A stretch of 64,000 nucleotides of DNA from Gammaproteobacteria bacterium (GTDB lineage Bacteria > Pseudomonadota > Gammaproteobacteria > SZUA-229). Shown piece after piece: positions 11,374 to 20,454 of the stretch. The stretch is from assembly GCA_026195255.1 (NCBI GenBank), contig JAPHSS010000036.1, positions 26,475-90,474 of the forward strand, read 5' to 3'. Each line of letters opens with the position of its first letter. The stretch's first letter is position 1. The notes beneath the pieces were generated by a model. It was not told where the DNA came from. It searched no databases and saw only the letters and a program-made list of their open reading frames with translations. Made by a program: the position numbers and the translations under genes.

Positions 11374-13011
11374 ATGCAGCAAAAATTGATATCTAAATTA
11401 GTAACAGCAAGTTTATTAGCTATTACTGCTTCGGCAGTAATTCCAGCCACTAGTCTCGCTAAGGCAAAACAGCCAACAATGAGTGAGGCAGACTTTGAGA
11501 AGGCCGATTCACTTTATTTTCAACGTTGTGCCGGTTGTCATGGTGTATTAAGAAAAGGCGCCACGGGTAAAAGCCTTGAGCCTAAAGAAACCTTGAAAAA
11601 AGGTCAGCAACGTCTAGAAAAAATTATCACCCTGGGAACAGAAGGTGGTATGAACAATTTCGACGACATTATGACGAAGAAAGAAATCAGTCTATTGGCA
11701 ACATATATTCAGATTGATCCACCACAACCACCAGAAATGCCTTTATCATTAATGAAAGAGCGCCATAAGGTGTTTGTAGCACCTAAAGATTACCCAACTA
11801 AACCTCAGCATAATCGTAACTGGCAAAACTTCTTCCTGGTTATCGAACGTGATGCAGGTAAAATTGCCGTGGTTGATGGTGACAAGCATGAAATCATAAC
11901 GCATATCGATACGGGTTACGCGGTACATGTATTAAAAGCAGTTGAACATCACGATACATTAAAGTCCAAAGATCCCGGTCGTTTCTGGTACATCATGGGT
12001 CGTGACGGTTTGATGACTAAGGTAGACCTGTGGGCGAAGCCTGACAAGATGAAGGTTGCTTCAGTTCAGGTTGGTTATGATGCACGTGACGTTGCCGTAT
12101 CAGGTGATGGTAAGTACGTAATTGGCGGTGTTTACTGGCCACCACATTTCGTAATTCTTGATGCTGAAACCATGATGCCTGTGAAAGTTGTTTCATCTCG
12201 CGGTGTAAACATTGATGGTGACTATGTTGAAGAATCACGCGTAGCGGCAGTTTATGACACGCCTATGGCGCCTACCTGGATGGTTGCTATGAAGGAACTG
12301 GGTCAGATGTGGCAGGTTGATTATTCTGATATAGAAAATCTGCGTATCGATAAAATCGACTCAGCTAAATTCCTGCATGATGGTTTCTTCGATCCAACCG
12401 GTCGTTACTTCCAGATTGCGGCAAATGCGTCTGACAAGATGGTAATCATTGATACTAAAGAGCGTAAGTTAGAAGCAATGATTGATGTTGATAAACTTCC
12501 GCATCCTGGTCCTGGTGCAAACTGGATAGATCCTAAATGTGGTCAGGTTTCTGGCACAACTCACTTAGGTACAGGTCTGGTTACTGTTTGGGGTAACGAT
12601 CCTAAGGGCAATAAGAAAGCCGCCTGGAAAGAATGTTACACAGTTGAAACGGATGGCCCGGGTGTATTCTTAAGAACGCATCCCAAGTCTGATTATGTAT
12701 GGGCTGACCAGACTAAAACGCCTGAACCAGCAATTCAGCAATCAGTACAGGTTATCGATAAGAAAACCCGTGAGATTGTTAAAACTATTCAGTTAACAAC
12801 TAAGAAAGGTTATGCAGCGGTTCACTTTGAATTTAATGCTGACGGATCTGAAGTTTGGGTTTCGATCTGGAATCGTTCGGATTCTCTGAAACCAAATGGT
12901 GAGATTGTAATCTATGATGCGAAAACTCTTAAAGAGAAAACGCGTATTAAGGGTTTCTATGCACCAACTGGTAAGTTCAATGTTCACAACCGTGTTCATC
13001 ACGTAACTTAA
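11374..13011 (+). CDS. nirS: Cytochrome cd1 nitrite reductase NirS
   Basis: Signal peptide, CAGCH heme c motif, d1 beta-propeller ('GRDGLMTKVDLW', 'VSIWNRSD', 'GKFNVHNRVHHVT'). Confidence 0.96.
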   Translation: MQQKLISKLVTASLLAITASAVIPATSLAKAKQPTMSEADFEKADSLYFQRCAGCHGVLRKGATGKSLEPKETLKKGQQRLEKIITLGTEGGMNNFDDIMTKKEISLLATYIQIDPPQPPEMPLSLMKERHKVFVAPKDYPTKPQHNRNWQNFFLVIERDAGKIAVVDGDKHEIITHIDTGYAVHVLKAVEHHDTLKSKDPGRFWYIMGRDGLMTKVDLWAKPDKMKVASVQVGYDARDVAVSGDGKYVIGGVYWPPHFVILDAETMMPVKVVSSRGVNIDGDYVEESRVAAVYDTPMAPTWMVAMKELGQMWQVDYSDIENLRIDKIDSAKFLHDGFFDPTGRYFQIAANASDKMVIIDTKERKLEAMIDVDKLPHPGPGANWIDPKCGQVSGTTHLGTGLVTVWGNDPKGNKKAAWKECYTVETDGPGVFLRTHPKSDYVWADQTKTPEPAIQQSVQVIDKKTREIVKTIQLTTKKGYAAVHFEFNADGSEVWVSIWNRSDSLKPNGEIVIYDAKTLKEKTRIKGFYAPTGKFNVHNRVHHVT

Positions 13012-13026
13012 AAAGAAGTACTTGAT

Positions 13027-13048
13027 GGGCGGGTAGCAATACCCGCCC
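13027..13048 (+). other. Stem-loop in nirS/nirT-like intergenic region
   Basis: GGGCGGGT-AGCAAT-ACCCGCCC, extendable with flanking CTTGAT/CATTAAG; no T tract. Confidence 0.6.
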
Positions 13049-13090
13049 TCATTAAGTTAATAATAATTACTAATTCTGACGGACATTAAT

Positions 13091-14842
13091 ATGTTTAATC
13101 TTTATGCAAAAATGCTTTCCAGAAAAATAATTCTAGGTACAACCGTAGGTGTTGCCTTATTTTTTATGGTTATTGGTGTGATCTTCTGGGGTGGCTTTAA
13201 TACAGCAATGGAAGTAACAAATACACTGGAATTCTGCATATCGTGTCATGAAATGGAAGAGAATGTTTATCAGGAATACAATAAAACAGTTCACTATACA
13301 AACCGTGCGGGTGTAAGAGCAACCTGTTCAGATTGTCATGTGCCGCGTCCCTGGGTGCATAAAGTGGTTCGTAAAATACAGGCAAGTAATGAAGTATTAC
13401 ATAAAGTGCTGGGCACAATTGATACGCCCGAAAAGTTTGATAATAAAAGATTACATCTAGCGCAAAACGTATGGCGCACAATGAAAGAAACAGATTCTCG
13501 AGAATGTCGTAACTGTCATGACTTCTCAACTATGGACCCTGAAAAACAGAAAGGCCGAGCCAAAAAACAACATATCAATGCAATGGAAGCGGGTAATACC
13601 TGTATCGACTGTCATAAAGGTATTGCGCATAACAGCGTGCATGACCAGATGGATGAAGAAGAGATGGAAGCATTAGAAGCGCCAAATCCTGACTTTATCA
13701 AACCAATGCCAGCTCAATGGGTTGCATATTTAGAGCAGAAAAATGATAAACAACCTGCGGTTGAAACAGCCGAAGTTGCACCAATAGCGCCTGCAGAGAA
13801 ACAGGCAACACCTGCCGCCGCTACAGAAGCCACAGCACCAGCAGCAACAACTTCGTCTACAGGTGGAAGCAGTGTTAACTGGTCTGCTGTACCCGCTAGA
13901 GAAGTAGTTTTGTTTTATCCAGGTCAGTCTTCGATGGAATGGGTATTAGGTCGTCAACACGGTGGTAAACGTGCATTTACATCGGGTGATCGTTGTTTTG
14001 ATTGTCATGAAGAAGAACTGGCTGATATGGGTGCAAAAATAGCAGCTGGCGAAAAAGACATGAAAGTAGGTAAAGATAAGGAACACGGTATGGAGCCTAC
14101 TGTTATTCCAGGTAAACGTGGAAGTTTCCCTGTTAAGGTTCAGTCAACTCATGACGGTGAAAACCTGCATATGAGATTTGAATGGGCAGATGCAGAGCAT
14201 ACACCGGCACCTTTTGTTGAGGGTGGAAAAATGGATCCGGACAATAAAGTTAAACTTGCCGTTATGTTTGCAACAGATGAAGTTGAGTATGCAGATAGAG
14301 CTGGTTGCTGGGGAACCTGTCATGCTGATTTACGAAGCATGCCGTTCGCACCAGAGCAATCAGCAATAGATGCGACCGCACTTAAAGATGCAAGCGATGG
14401 TGTGACTAAATATCTAACAGAAAGCCGTACCAAAATAGAGTTAAAAGGCCGTGGCGGTAAAGCGCTTGGTGGCTGGGATAAACTAAAAGAAGAAGGTGAG
14501 TTAAAAGCTGAGTTAGATGCGGGTCGTTATATGGATCTCGTACGTTATAAAGCAGGCCAGAAAGTTTCAGAAAATGGTCATATTTTAAGCGAACGTGTGC
14601 CACATGATGGGCAGGATGTTGAGTTCACTGCGAGCCTTAATTCAGGCATGTGGACAGTTGAAATGACCCGAAAACTTAAGTCTGATAAGCCGGGTGATAT
14701 TAATATGGATACTGGCACTGTATATAACTTTGGATTCGCAATACATGATGATTACACAACTGCACGTTATCACCATGTATCAATTGGTTATAAATTAGGC
14801 TTTGATAACGCTCAAGCTGAGATTAATGCGGTTAAGCAATAA
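13091..14842 (+). CDS. NapC/NirT-type multiheme cytochrome fused to C-terminal ethylbenzene dehydrogenase-like heme-binding domain
   Basis: N-terminal TM plus CISCH, CSDCH, CRNCH, CIDCH; Ala/Thr-rich linker; then CFDCH and CX3CH (GCWGTCH) in a region resembling EB_dh-type domains. Confidence 0.8.
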   Translation: MFNLYAKMLSRKIILGTTVGVALFFMVIGVIFWGGFNTAMEVTNTLEFCISCHEMEENVYQEYNKTVHYTNRAGVRATCSDCHVPRPWVHKVVRKIQASNEVLHKVLGTIDTPEKFDNKRLHLAQNVWRTMKETDSRECRNCHDFSTMDPEKQKGRAKKQHINAMEAGNTCIDCHKGIAHNSVHDQMDEEEMEALEAPNPDFIKPMPAQWVAYLEQKNDKQPAVETAEVAPIAPAEKQATPAAATEATAPAATTSSTGGSSVNWSAVPAREVVLFYPGQSSMEWVLGRQHGGKRAFTSGDRCFDCHEEELADMGAKIAAGEKDMKVGKDKEHGMEPTVIPGKRGSFPVKVQSTHDGENLHMRFEWADAEHTPAPFVEGGKMDPDNKVKLAVMFATDEVEYADRAGCWGTCHADLRSMPFAPEQSAIDATALKDASDGVTKYLTESRTKIELKGRGGKALGGWDKLKEEGELKAELDAGRYMDLVRYKAGQKVSENGHILSERVPHDGQDVEFTASLNSGMWTVEMTRKLKSDKPGDINMDTGTVYNFGFAIHDDYTTARYHHVSIGYKLGFDNAQAEINAVKQ

Positions 14843-14903
14843 ACCTGGTATTTAGATAATTTATTTTTAAGTAATAAACTTAGTTAAAGATAAAAGGAAA
14901 AAC

Positions 14904-15257
14904 ATGAAATACAGTATATATGTAGTACAAATGTTTCTAACACTGGTCTTAATAATTGGCTTAGTGTTTGTTTTTCCTATCTATTTGCATGCAGAGGAAA
15001 ATGTCGTTACAGTTGACATTATTAAATATAAATTTGAACCACAGGAAATAACCGTAACACCGGGTACAACTGTGAGATGGACAAATAAAGAAAAACGCCA
15101 GTATCATAGTGTTTGGTTTAAACAGTTAAATGAAGTAGAGCCTGACTATATATTTCCTGATGAGTCTTATCAGAGAAAGTTTGATAAGGCGGGCACATTT
15201 CCATATAGATGTGGCCCACACCCTGAGATGACAGGTATCGTGCATGTTAAAAAGTAA
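14904..15257 (+). CDS. Cupredoxin (plastocyanin-like type I copper protein)
   Basis: 'YKFEPQEITVTPGTTVRWTNKEKRQYHSVWF...FPYRCGPHPEMTGIVHV' with His...Cys-His-Met ligand set. Confidence 0.88.
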   Translation: MKYSIYVVQMFLTLVLIIGLVFVFPIYLHAEENVVTVDIIKYKFEPQEITVTPGTTVRWTNKEKRQYHSVWFKQLNEVEPDYIFPDESYQRKFDKAGTFPYRCGPHPEMTGIVHVKK

Positions 15258-16056
15258 TGCTCTCGTTTCACTTGTTGGTGCGGGCCCTGGTGATCCCGAT
15301 CTTTTAACACTTAAAGCATACAGACTTATTCAACAGGCAGATGTCATTGTTTATGATAGATTGGTGTCAGAAGAAATTCGTGAATTAATACCTCATGGAG
15401 TGAAAAAAATATACGTAGGTAAAGCGTCTGGTAAACATCATATGAACCAGGACGAGATAAATGAATTACTGGTTAAGCTGGCTAAAAAAGATAGAAAAAT
15501 TGTTAGATTAAAAGGTGGAGACCCCTTTATTTTTGGCCGGGGTAGTGAAGAAGCAAGCTACCTGGTAAAACATAATATTGATTTTGAATATGTGCCAGGT
15601 ATAACCGCAGCGTCTGCCTGTAGTGCCTATGCTGGCATACCCTTAACACATCGTGGTGTTGCATCCAGTGTTCGATTAATAACAGGTCATTGCCGGGCTG
15701 ATAAACCATTAGATTTAAACTGGAAAAGCCTTGCAGATAAAGATACTACACTGGTATTTTATATGGGGCTTGCCAGTTTAGCTCAATTAAGAGAACAGTT
15801 AATTGAGGCGGGATTATCGGCTGATACGCCTGCGGCGGCTGTTGAAAATGGAACAAAGCACAGTCAACGACGTTGTCTATCTACTCTGGATCAGCTGCCA
15901 ACAGATGTTTTAGATATGTCTATTAATTCACCGGCTTTAATTATCATCGGCAATGTGGTTAACTTTGCTGAAGAGTTAGACTGGTTTTCCACCGCTACAG
16001 ATGTACTTGAAGAAGGAATAGATGTTAAAAACAGGCAATATACTGCAGACGCTTAG
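15244..16056 (+). CDS. nirE: Uroporphyrinogen-III C-methyltransferase (NirE/CobA)
   Basis: 'VSLVGAGPGDPDLLTLKAYRLIQQADVIVYDRLVS', 'RLKGGDPFIFGRGSEE'; located in nir cluster. Confidence 0.93.
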   Translation: MLKSNALVSLVGAGPGDPDLLTLKAYRLIQQADVIVYDRLVSEEIRELIPHGVKKIYVGKASGKHHMNQDEINELLVKLAKKDRKIVRLKGGDPFIFGRGSEEASYLVKHNIDFEYVPGITAASACSAYAGIPLTHRGVASSVRLITGHCRADKPLDLNWKSLADKDTTLVFYMGLASLAQLREQLIEAGLSADTPAAAVENGTKHSQRRCLSTLDQLPTDVLDMSINSPALIIIGNVVNFAEELDWFSTATDVLEEGIDVKNRQYTADA

Positions 16057-16351
16057 CTTTATTCTACTTGTGATATTGTCACTGAATCGTTATGCACATG
16101 CTTCAGATAATCGTCAGCAAGAATTACAGCACTTACTTAAACATGATTGTGGTTCCTGTCATGGAATGACTTTAAAAGGCGGCCTGGGTCCAGCGCTTCT
16201 TACTGATTCACTAAAAGATAAACCAGATGAGCTGCTTTTTATCACCATTAAAGAAGGCCGACCTGGTACGCCTATGCCGGCCTGGAAAAAACTGCTATCT
16301 GATAGTGATATAAAATCAATTGTTAAAATTTTGCGTGAAGGTTTGAATTAA
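16022..16351 (+). CDS. nirC: Small c-type cytochrome (NirC-like)
   Basis: Signal peptide, CGSCH motif, 'GTPMPAWKKLLSDSDIKSIVKIL'; overlaps nirE end by 35 bp. Confidence 0.8.
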   Translation: MLKTGNILQTLSFILLVILSLNRYAHASDNRQQELQHLLKHDCGSCHGMTLKGGLGPALLTDSLKDKPDELLFITIKEGRPGTPMPAWKKLLSDSDIKSIVKILREGLN

Positions 16352-16509
16352 ACTCTGTATTTTTTAAATTAACATTTTAAATCTGCCGCCCCCGAATGCT
16401 TGTGTCTGGGATCCAGCGTGCCTGATATTACTTATGTCACAAGATTCCCTTCACAAGCATAACTTTGGGCTCCTGCCTTCAACCCTTACGGGTCAGATAG
16501 AGCCTGTTT

Positions 16510-16530
16510 AAAATCATTGCTGATGATTTT
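16510..16530. repeat. Intergenic hairpin within a GTCATTGCCG-like repeat remnant
   Basis: AAAATCAT-TGCTG-ATGATTTT followed by ATCGGCAATGACG, in the nirC-nirF gap. Confidence 0.4.
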
Positions 16531-16566
16531 ATCGGCAATGACGAATAATCTAACTAGAAGAAAACT

Positions 16567-17730
16567 ATGAAAAAAATTCTCCCTCTAATATCAATATTAT
16601 TATTAAGCGCCTGTTCATCACAAAATCTGCGAGGCACGGGGGATCTTGGCCTTATTATTGAGCGTGCTATTGGCCAGGTTCAATTAGTTGAGCATACGGG
16701 TAATACTTCACTTGCCACTATAAAAGGCCTGGGTGATCTGTCACATGCCTCTATTGTGTACTCTCGTGATGCACGGTATGGATATGTGTTTGGTCGTGAT
16801 GGAGGTTTAACTAAAATTGATGTGCTGCAACAAAAAATAGTTAAACGAGTTATTCAATCTGGAAACAGTATCGGAGGCGCAATATCGCAAGATGGGAAAC
16901 TCATCGCCGTTTCTAACTATAAACCCGGTGGTGTAAAAATATTCAATTCAGATACGCTTGAGCTGATAGTCAATATACCTGCAGTTTATGCAGATGGTAA
17001 ACAATCTAAAACGGTTGGATTGATTGATGCGCCTGGTCAGTTATTTGTGTTCGGCTTATACGATGCAAGTGAAATATGGGTTGTTGATATGAAGAATATT
17101 GAAAAACCCGTAATAACAAAATTCAAAGATATTGGTTTATTTCCTTATGATGGCCTGGTCACACCAGATGGACGTTATTATATAGCAGGCCTGTTTGGTG
17201 AAGATGGTTTAGCTATGTTAGATCTATGGCATCTTGAAAAAGGCGTAATACGTATTATGGATCATTATGGCAAAGGTAAGGAAAAATTACCTGTTTATAA
17301 AATGCCGCATTTAGAAGGCTGGGCAATGGCTGGTGATAAAATGTTGTTACCCGCGGTAGGTCATCATGAAGTATTGGTAATGGATAAAAACTGGAAACAG
17401 GTAAAAGCAATAGCGGTACACGGACAGCCAATTTTTGTAATGTCGCGTCCTGATCATAGGCAAATGTGGGTTAATTTTGCACACCCCAGAAATGATACGA
17501 TACAGGTCATTGATACTGAAACATTGGAAATTATAAAAACGCTCAAACCAGGCAAAGCGGTATTACATATGGAATTTAGCCCAAGAGGGGAACATGTGTG
17601 GATGTCAGTAAGGGATGAGAACAGAGTGGATGTAATAGATACTGAAACCTTTGAGGTTGTAAAGAGCTTAACGGCTGATAAACCCAGCGGCATCTTTTTC
17701 ACGAATCGAGCACATAAAATAGGACTATAA
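16567..17730 (+). CDS. nirF: Heme d1 biosynthesis protein NirF
   Basis: Lipobox LLSACSS, d1-type propeller without CXXCH; 'YGYVFGRDGGLTKIDVL'. Confidence 0.92.
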   Translation: MKKILPLISILLLSACSSQNLRGTGDLGLIIERAIGQVQLVEHTGNTSLATIKGLGDLSHASIVYSRDARYGYVFGRDGGLTKIDVLQQKIVKRVIQSGNSIGGAISQDGKLIAVSNYKPGGVKIFNSDTLELIVNIPAVYADGKQSKTVGLIDAPGQLFVFGLYDASEIWVVDMKNIEKPVITKFKDIGLFPYDGLVTPDGRYYIAGLFGEDGLAMLDLWHLEKGVIRIMDHYGKGKEKLPVYKMPHLEGWAMAGDKMLLPAVGHHEVLVMDKNWKQVKAIAVHGQPIFVMSRPDHRQMWVNFAHPRNDTIQVIDTETLEIIKTLKPGKAVLHMEFSPRGEHVWMSVRDENRVDVIDTETFEVVKSLTADKPSGIFFTNRAHKIGL

Positions 17731-17734
17731 AACA

Positions 17735-18136
17735 ATGATAAGCATTAAAGCGCTACTTATAAGTATCGTTACGATGATCTTTTTAGGTCTAATTTTTGAG
17801 CTTATATTTCTATTTGTAGATATTGGGTATAACAGTTTGATAAAAAGTTATCCCTTTACTGAATCGTTCAGGCAAGCTTTCAATTATTTATTTGTATTAT
17901 TCGGTTTGTTTTTTATTATGTCTACCGGGGGGTACCTGACCGCGTTATATGCAAAAAAATATGTGGTTGCCCACTCTGTTTTTTCAGCCTCTGTGATTTG
18001 TGGTATCGCATTATATGCTACGAGTAGTGGATATGACTTCACATTAATGAGTGTATTGTTTGTCATTATAGGTATAGCTTTTTCCTTGTATGGGAGTCGT
18101 GCGTATAGAAAAATCAATAATGAGGCATCATTATAA
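17735..18136 (+). CDS. Hypothetical membrane protein, about 4 TM, between nirF and nirD
   Basis: 133-aa hydrophobic ORF 4 bp after nirF. Confidence 0.65.
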   Translation: MISIKALLISIVTMIFLGLIFELIFLFVDIGYNSLIKSYPFTESFRQAFNYLFVLFGLFFIMSTGGYLTALYAKKYVVAHSVFSASVICGIALYATSSGYDFTLMSVLFVIIGIAFSLYGSRAYRKINNEASL

Positions 18137-18215
18137 AGAAAATACAGAGAAGACGATGTGATACATTTGTGGCATCGCTTCATGTAACCCTGGGGTTGCC
18201 GAGCTTGAATTCAAA

Positions 18216-18246
18216 TTGATATAGATCATAAATTGATCTATATCAA
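18216..18246. promoter_or_regulatory. Tandem FNR/DNR-type sites TTGATATAGATCAT and TTGATCTATATCAA
   Basis: 18216-18229 (one mismatch) and 18233-18246 (perfect), centres 17 bp apart, upstream of nirD. Confidence 0.75.
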
Positions 18247-18323
18247 TAAACCCAATAGTTTTCAGGGATTTCAAAGGGTTACAGTTATATTTTTCTCGTT
18301 ATTTGCTGATTAAGTTTTTCAAC

Positions 18324-18337
18324 TTGTCCTAAGTCAA
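18324..18337. promoter_or_regulatory. Third FNR/DNR-type site TTGTCCTAAGTCAA upstream of nirD
   Basis: Near-consensus TTG(A)C-N4-GTCAA. Confidence 0.5.
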
Positions 18338-18373
18338 GGCCGATTTTATTAATAACTGTAATTTTGAAGTCCA

Positions 18374-18916
18374 ATGATAAATATTTCAGAGGACGTTAAC
18401 ACCGTGGCGCAAGATAAGACCTATGAGCATGACAGGCTTTATAATACAGAGTTAACTCAGCAGTTACTGAATGAGTACCAGCATAATTTTCCTGTTACCA
18501 GCACGCCTTATGCGGAAATCGCCGAGCGACTGGGTGTAGACGAGCAGACAGTGCTTGATTTGCTTAAAGTATTAGATAATGCAAGTATTTTAAGCAGGGT
18601 GGGCCCGGTGTTTCGCCCTAACAGGGTAGGTGTGAGTACACTGGCTGCAATGGCAGTTCCAGAATATAAACTTGAAAAAATAGCCGAAATTATTAGCGCT
18701 TACCCTGCAGTCAATCATAATTACGAGAGAGAACACCATTTTAATTTATGGTTTGTCGTGACGGCAGAAAACCAGATGTTACTTGATGAAGTTTTGCAGG
18801 ATATGCAAACCCAAACAGATATTAGAATAATGTCATTACCAATGGAAAAAGATTACCACATTGACCTTGGTTTTCCATTGAAGTTAGTAGAAGGTGGTCA
18901 TAATCATGATAAATGA
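18374..18916 (+). CDS. nirD: Siroheme decarboxylase subunit NirD-like (Lrp/AsnC type)
   Basis: 'RVGPVFRPNRVGVSTLAAMAVPE...VNHNYEREHHFNLWFVVTA'. Confidence 0.9.
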   Translation: MINISEDVNTVAQDKTYEHDRLYNTELTQQLLNEYQHNFPVTSTPYAEIAERLGVDEQTVLDLLKVLDNASILSRVGPVFRPNRVGVSTLAAMAVPEYKLEKIAEIISAYPAVNHNYEREHHFNLWFVVTAENQMLLDEVLQDMQTQTDIRIMSLPMEKDYHIDLGFPLKLVEGGHNHDK

Positions 18917-19415
18917 AAGAAGCCTCATTTCTGTTTTACAGAAGGGATTACCGCTTGTAAGTCATCCCTATGCGGAAATTGCGAAACAGATTAATAGCAG
19001 CGAAGATGAAGTTTTAAATTACATAAAATTAATGCAGGAAAAAGGCGATATAAAACGTTTTGGTTTAGTCGTCAGGCATCGTAAACTGGGTTATAAATCT
19101 AATGCGATGGTGGTCTGGGACATAACGGAAGAAAAAGTAGATGCATTAGGCGAGTGTTTTGGTCGATTTGACTTTGTTACATTGAGTTACCGACGTCCAA
19201 GGCATTTACCGGACTGGCCATATAATCTATTTTGTATGATTCATGGTAAAGACAGAGATGATGTAAAACGTAATCTTGAGTTAATGATAAAAAGCTGTGA
19301 TGTTGCAGGTGTTAATCATGAAATATTATTTAGCACGCGTTGTTTTAAACAGCGAGGGGCTATTTACATAAATTGTGATAATGATGATAAAAACACAGAA
19401 AGAGCAGCAGTTTAA
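18894..19415 (+). CDS. nirL: Siroheme decarboxylase subunit NirL-like
   Basis: 'IKRFGLVVRHRKLGYKSNAMVVWDI...YRRPRHLPDWPYNLFCMIHG'. Confidence 0.82.
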   Translation: MVIIMINERSLISVLQKGLPLVSHPYAEIAKQINSSEDEVLNYIKLMQEKGDIKRFGLVVRHRKLGYKSNAMVVWDITEEKVDALGECFGRFDFVTLSYRRPRHLPDWPYNLFCMIHGKDRDDVKRNLELMIKSCDVAGVNHEILFSTRCFKQRGAIYINCDNDDKNTERAAV

Positions 19416-19864
19416 TGGAGCTTCATGAGCACGACAGAATCATTATTAATCAGTTACAGGGTGGTTTTCCACTTTGTGCAGACCCGTGGCATGAATTAGA
19501 AAATACATTGAATATACCGGCAGAAGAAATTATTAGCCGAATTGAACGTATGAAAACTGAAGGTTATCTTAGTCGATTCGGGCCTATGTATCATGCAGAA
19601 AAAATGGGCGGCGGACTTACCCTTGCTGCGATGAAAGTAGATAAGTCACGTTATGATGAAGTGACTGATATTGTAAATAGTTTTTCTGAAGTTGCGCATA
19701 ATTATGAGCGTGAGCATGAATTAAACATGTGGTTTGTTATAGCCACTGAATCACCCGAACAGGTTCAGCAGGTGATTAGTGAGATTGAAAAGAAAACAGA
19801 TATTAGAGTATATAACATGCCTAAGAAGCAGGAATTCTTTTTAAATTTAAAATTTGAAGTATAA
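19415..19864 (+). CDS. nirG: Siroheme decarboxylase subunit NirG-like
   Basis: NirD-like 'SRFGPMYHAEKMGGGLTLAAMKV...AHNYEREHELNMWFVIA'. Confidence 0.82.
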   Translation: MELHEHDRIIINQLQGGFPLCADPWHELENTLNIPAEEIISRIERMKTEGYLSRFGPMYHAEKMGGGLTLAAMKVDKSRYDEVTDIVNSFSEVAHNYEREHELNMWFVIATESPEQVQQVISEIEKKTDIRVYNMPKKQEFFLNLKFEV

Positions 19865-19941
19865 AATTTAAACATGAGCATTATCCATGAGTCAGAAGAT
19901 GTTTTTTATTTTATGTCATCCCCGCATGACGAAGGTTTAGA

Positions 19942-20445
19942 TTGTTGGTGATGTCACAACAGAAAGAAACTTACAAACTTGATGATATAGACCGAAAAGT
20001 TATATCGGCTACGCAGGCAGGGTTGCCATTAACTTTACACCCATATCATGATGTTGCTGAGCAGATCGGACTAAAGGTTGAAGAGGTTATTGCTCGCCTG
20101 CAAAATATGACAGATCAGGGCATTATCCGACGCACAGGTGTTGTACCTAATCATTATAAATTAGGTTTTAAATCTAATGGTATGAGTGTATGGAACGTAC
20201 CAGATGATAAAATTAAAGCGTTAGGTAAAAAAGTCGGCTCACTGGAATTTGTAAGTCATTGTTATCAGCGCCCGAGGTTTTTACCTGAATGGCCATATAA
20301 TCTGTTTGCTATGGTGCATGGTACAAGCCATGAAGAAGTTAATGAAAAAGTTAAAAAAATATCAGAGTTACTAGCTGCCGATGATGAAGGTCACCAGATT
20401 TTATTCAGTAGCAGAATCCTTAAAAAAACAGGTTTAAGAATATAA
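19942..20445 (+). CDS. nirH: Siroheme decarboxylase subunit NirH-like
   Basis: NirL-like 'IRRTGVVPNHYKLGFKSNGMSVWNV...CYQRPRFLPEWPYNLFAMVHG'. A start at 19951 (MSQQ) is also possible. Confidence 0.84.
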   Translation: MLVMSQQKETYKLDDIDRKVISATQAGLPLTLHPYHDVAEQIGLKVEEVIARLQNMTDQGIIRRTGVVPNHYKLGFKSNGMSVWNVPDDKIKALGKKVGSLEFVSHCYQRPRFLPEWPYNLFAMVHGTSHEEVNEKVKKISELLAADDEGHQILFSSRILKKTGLRI

Positions 20446-20454
20446 GGCATTACA

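Noticed and set aside
12017-12238. Minus-strand ORF in nirS
   Set aside because: Antisense shadow of a well-supported CDS, His/Gln-rich artefact.
13197-13529. 110-aa minus-strand ORF within the NirT-like gene
   Set aside because: Antisense to CXXCH-containing CDS; no family features.
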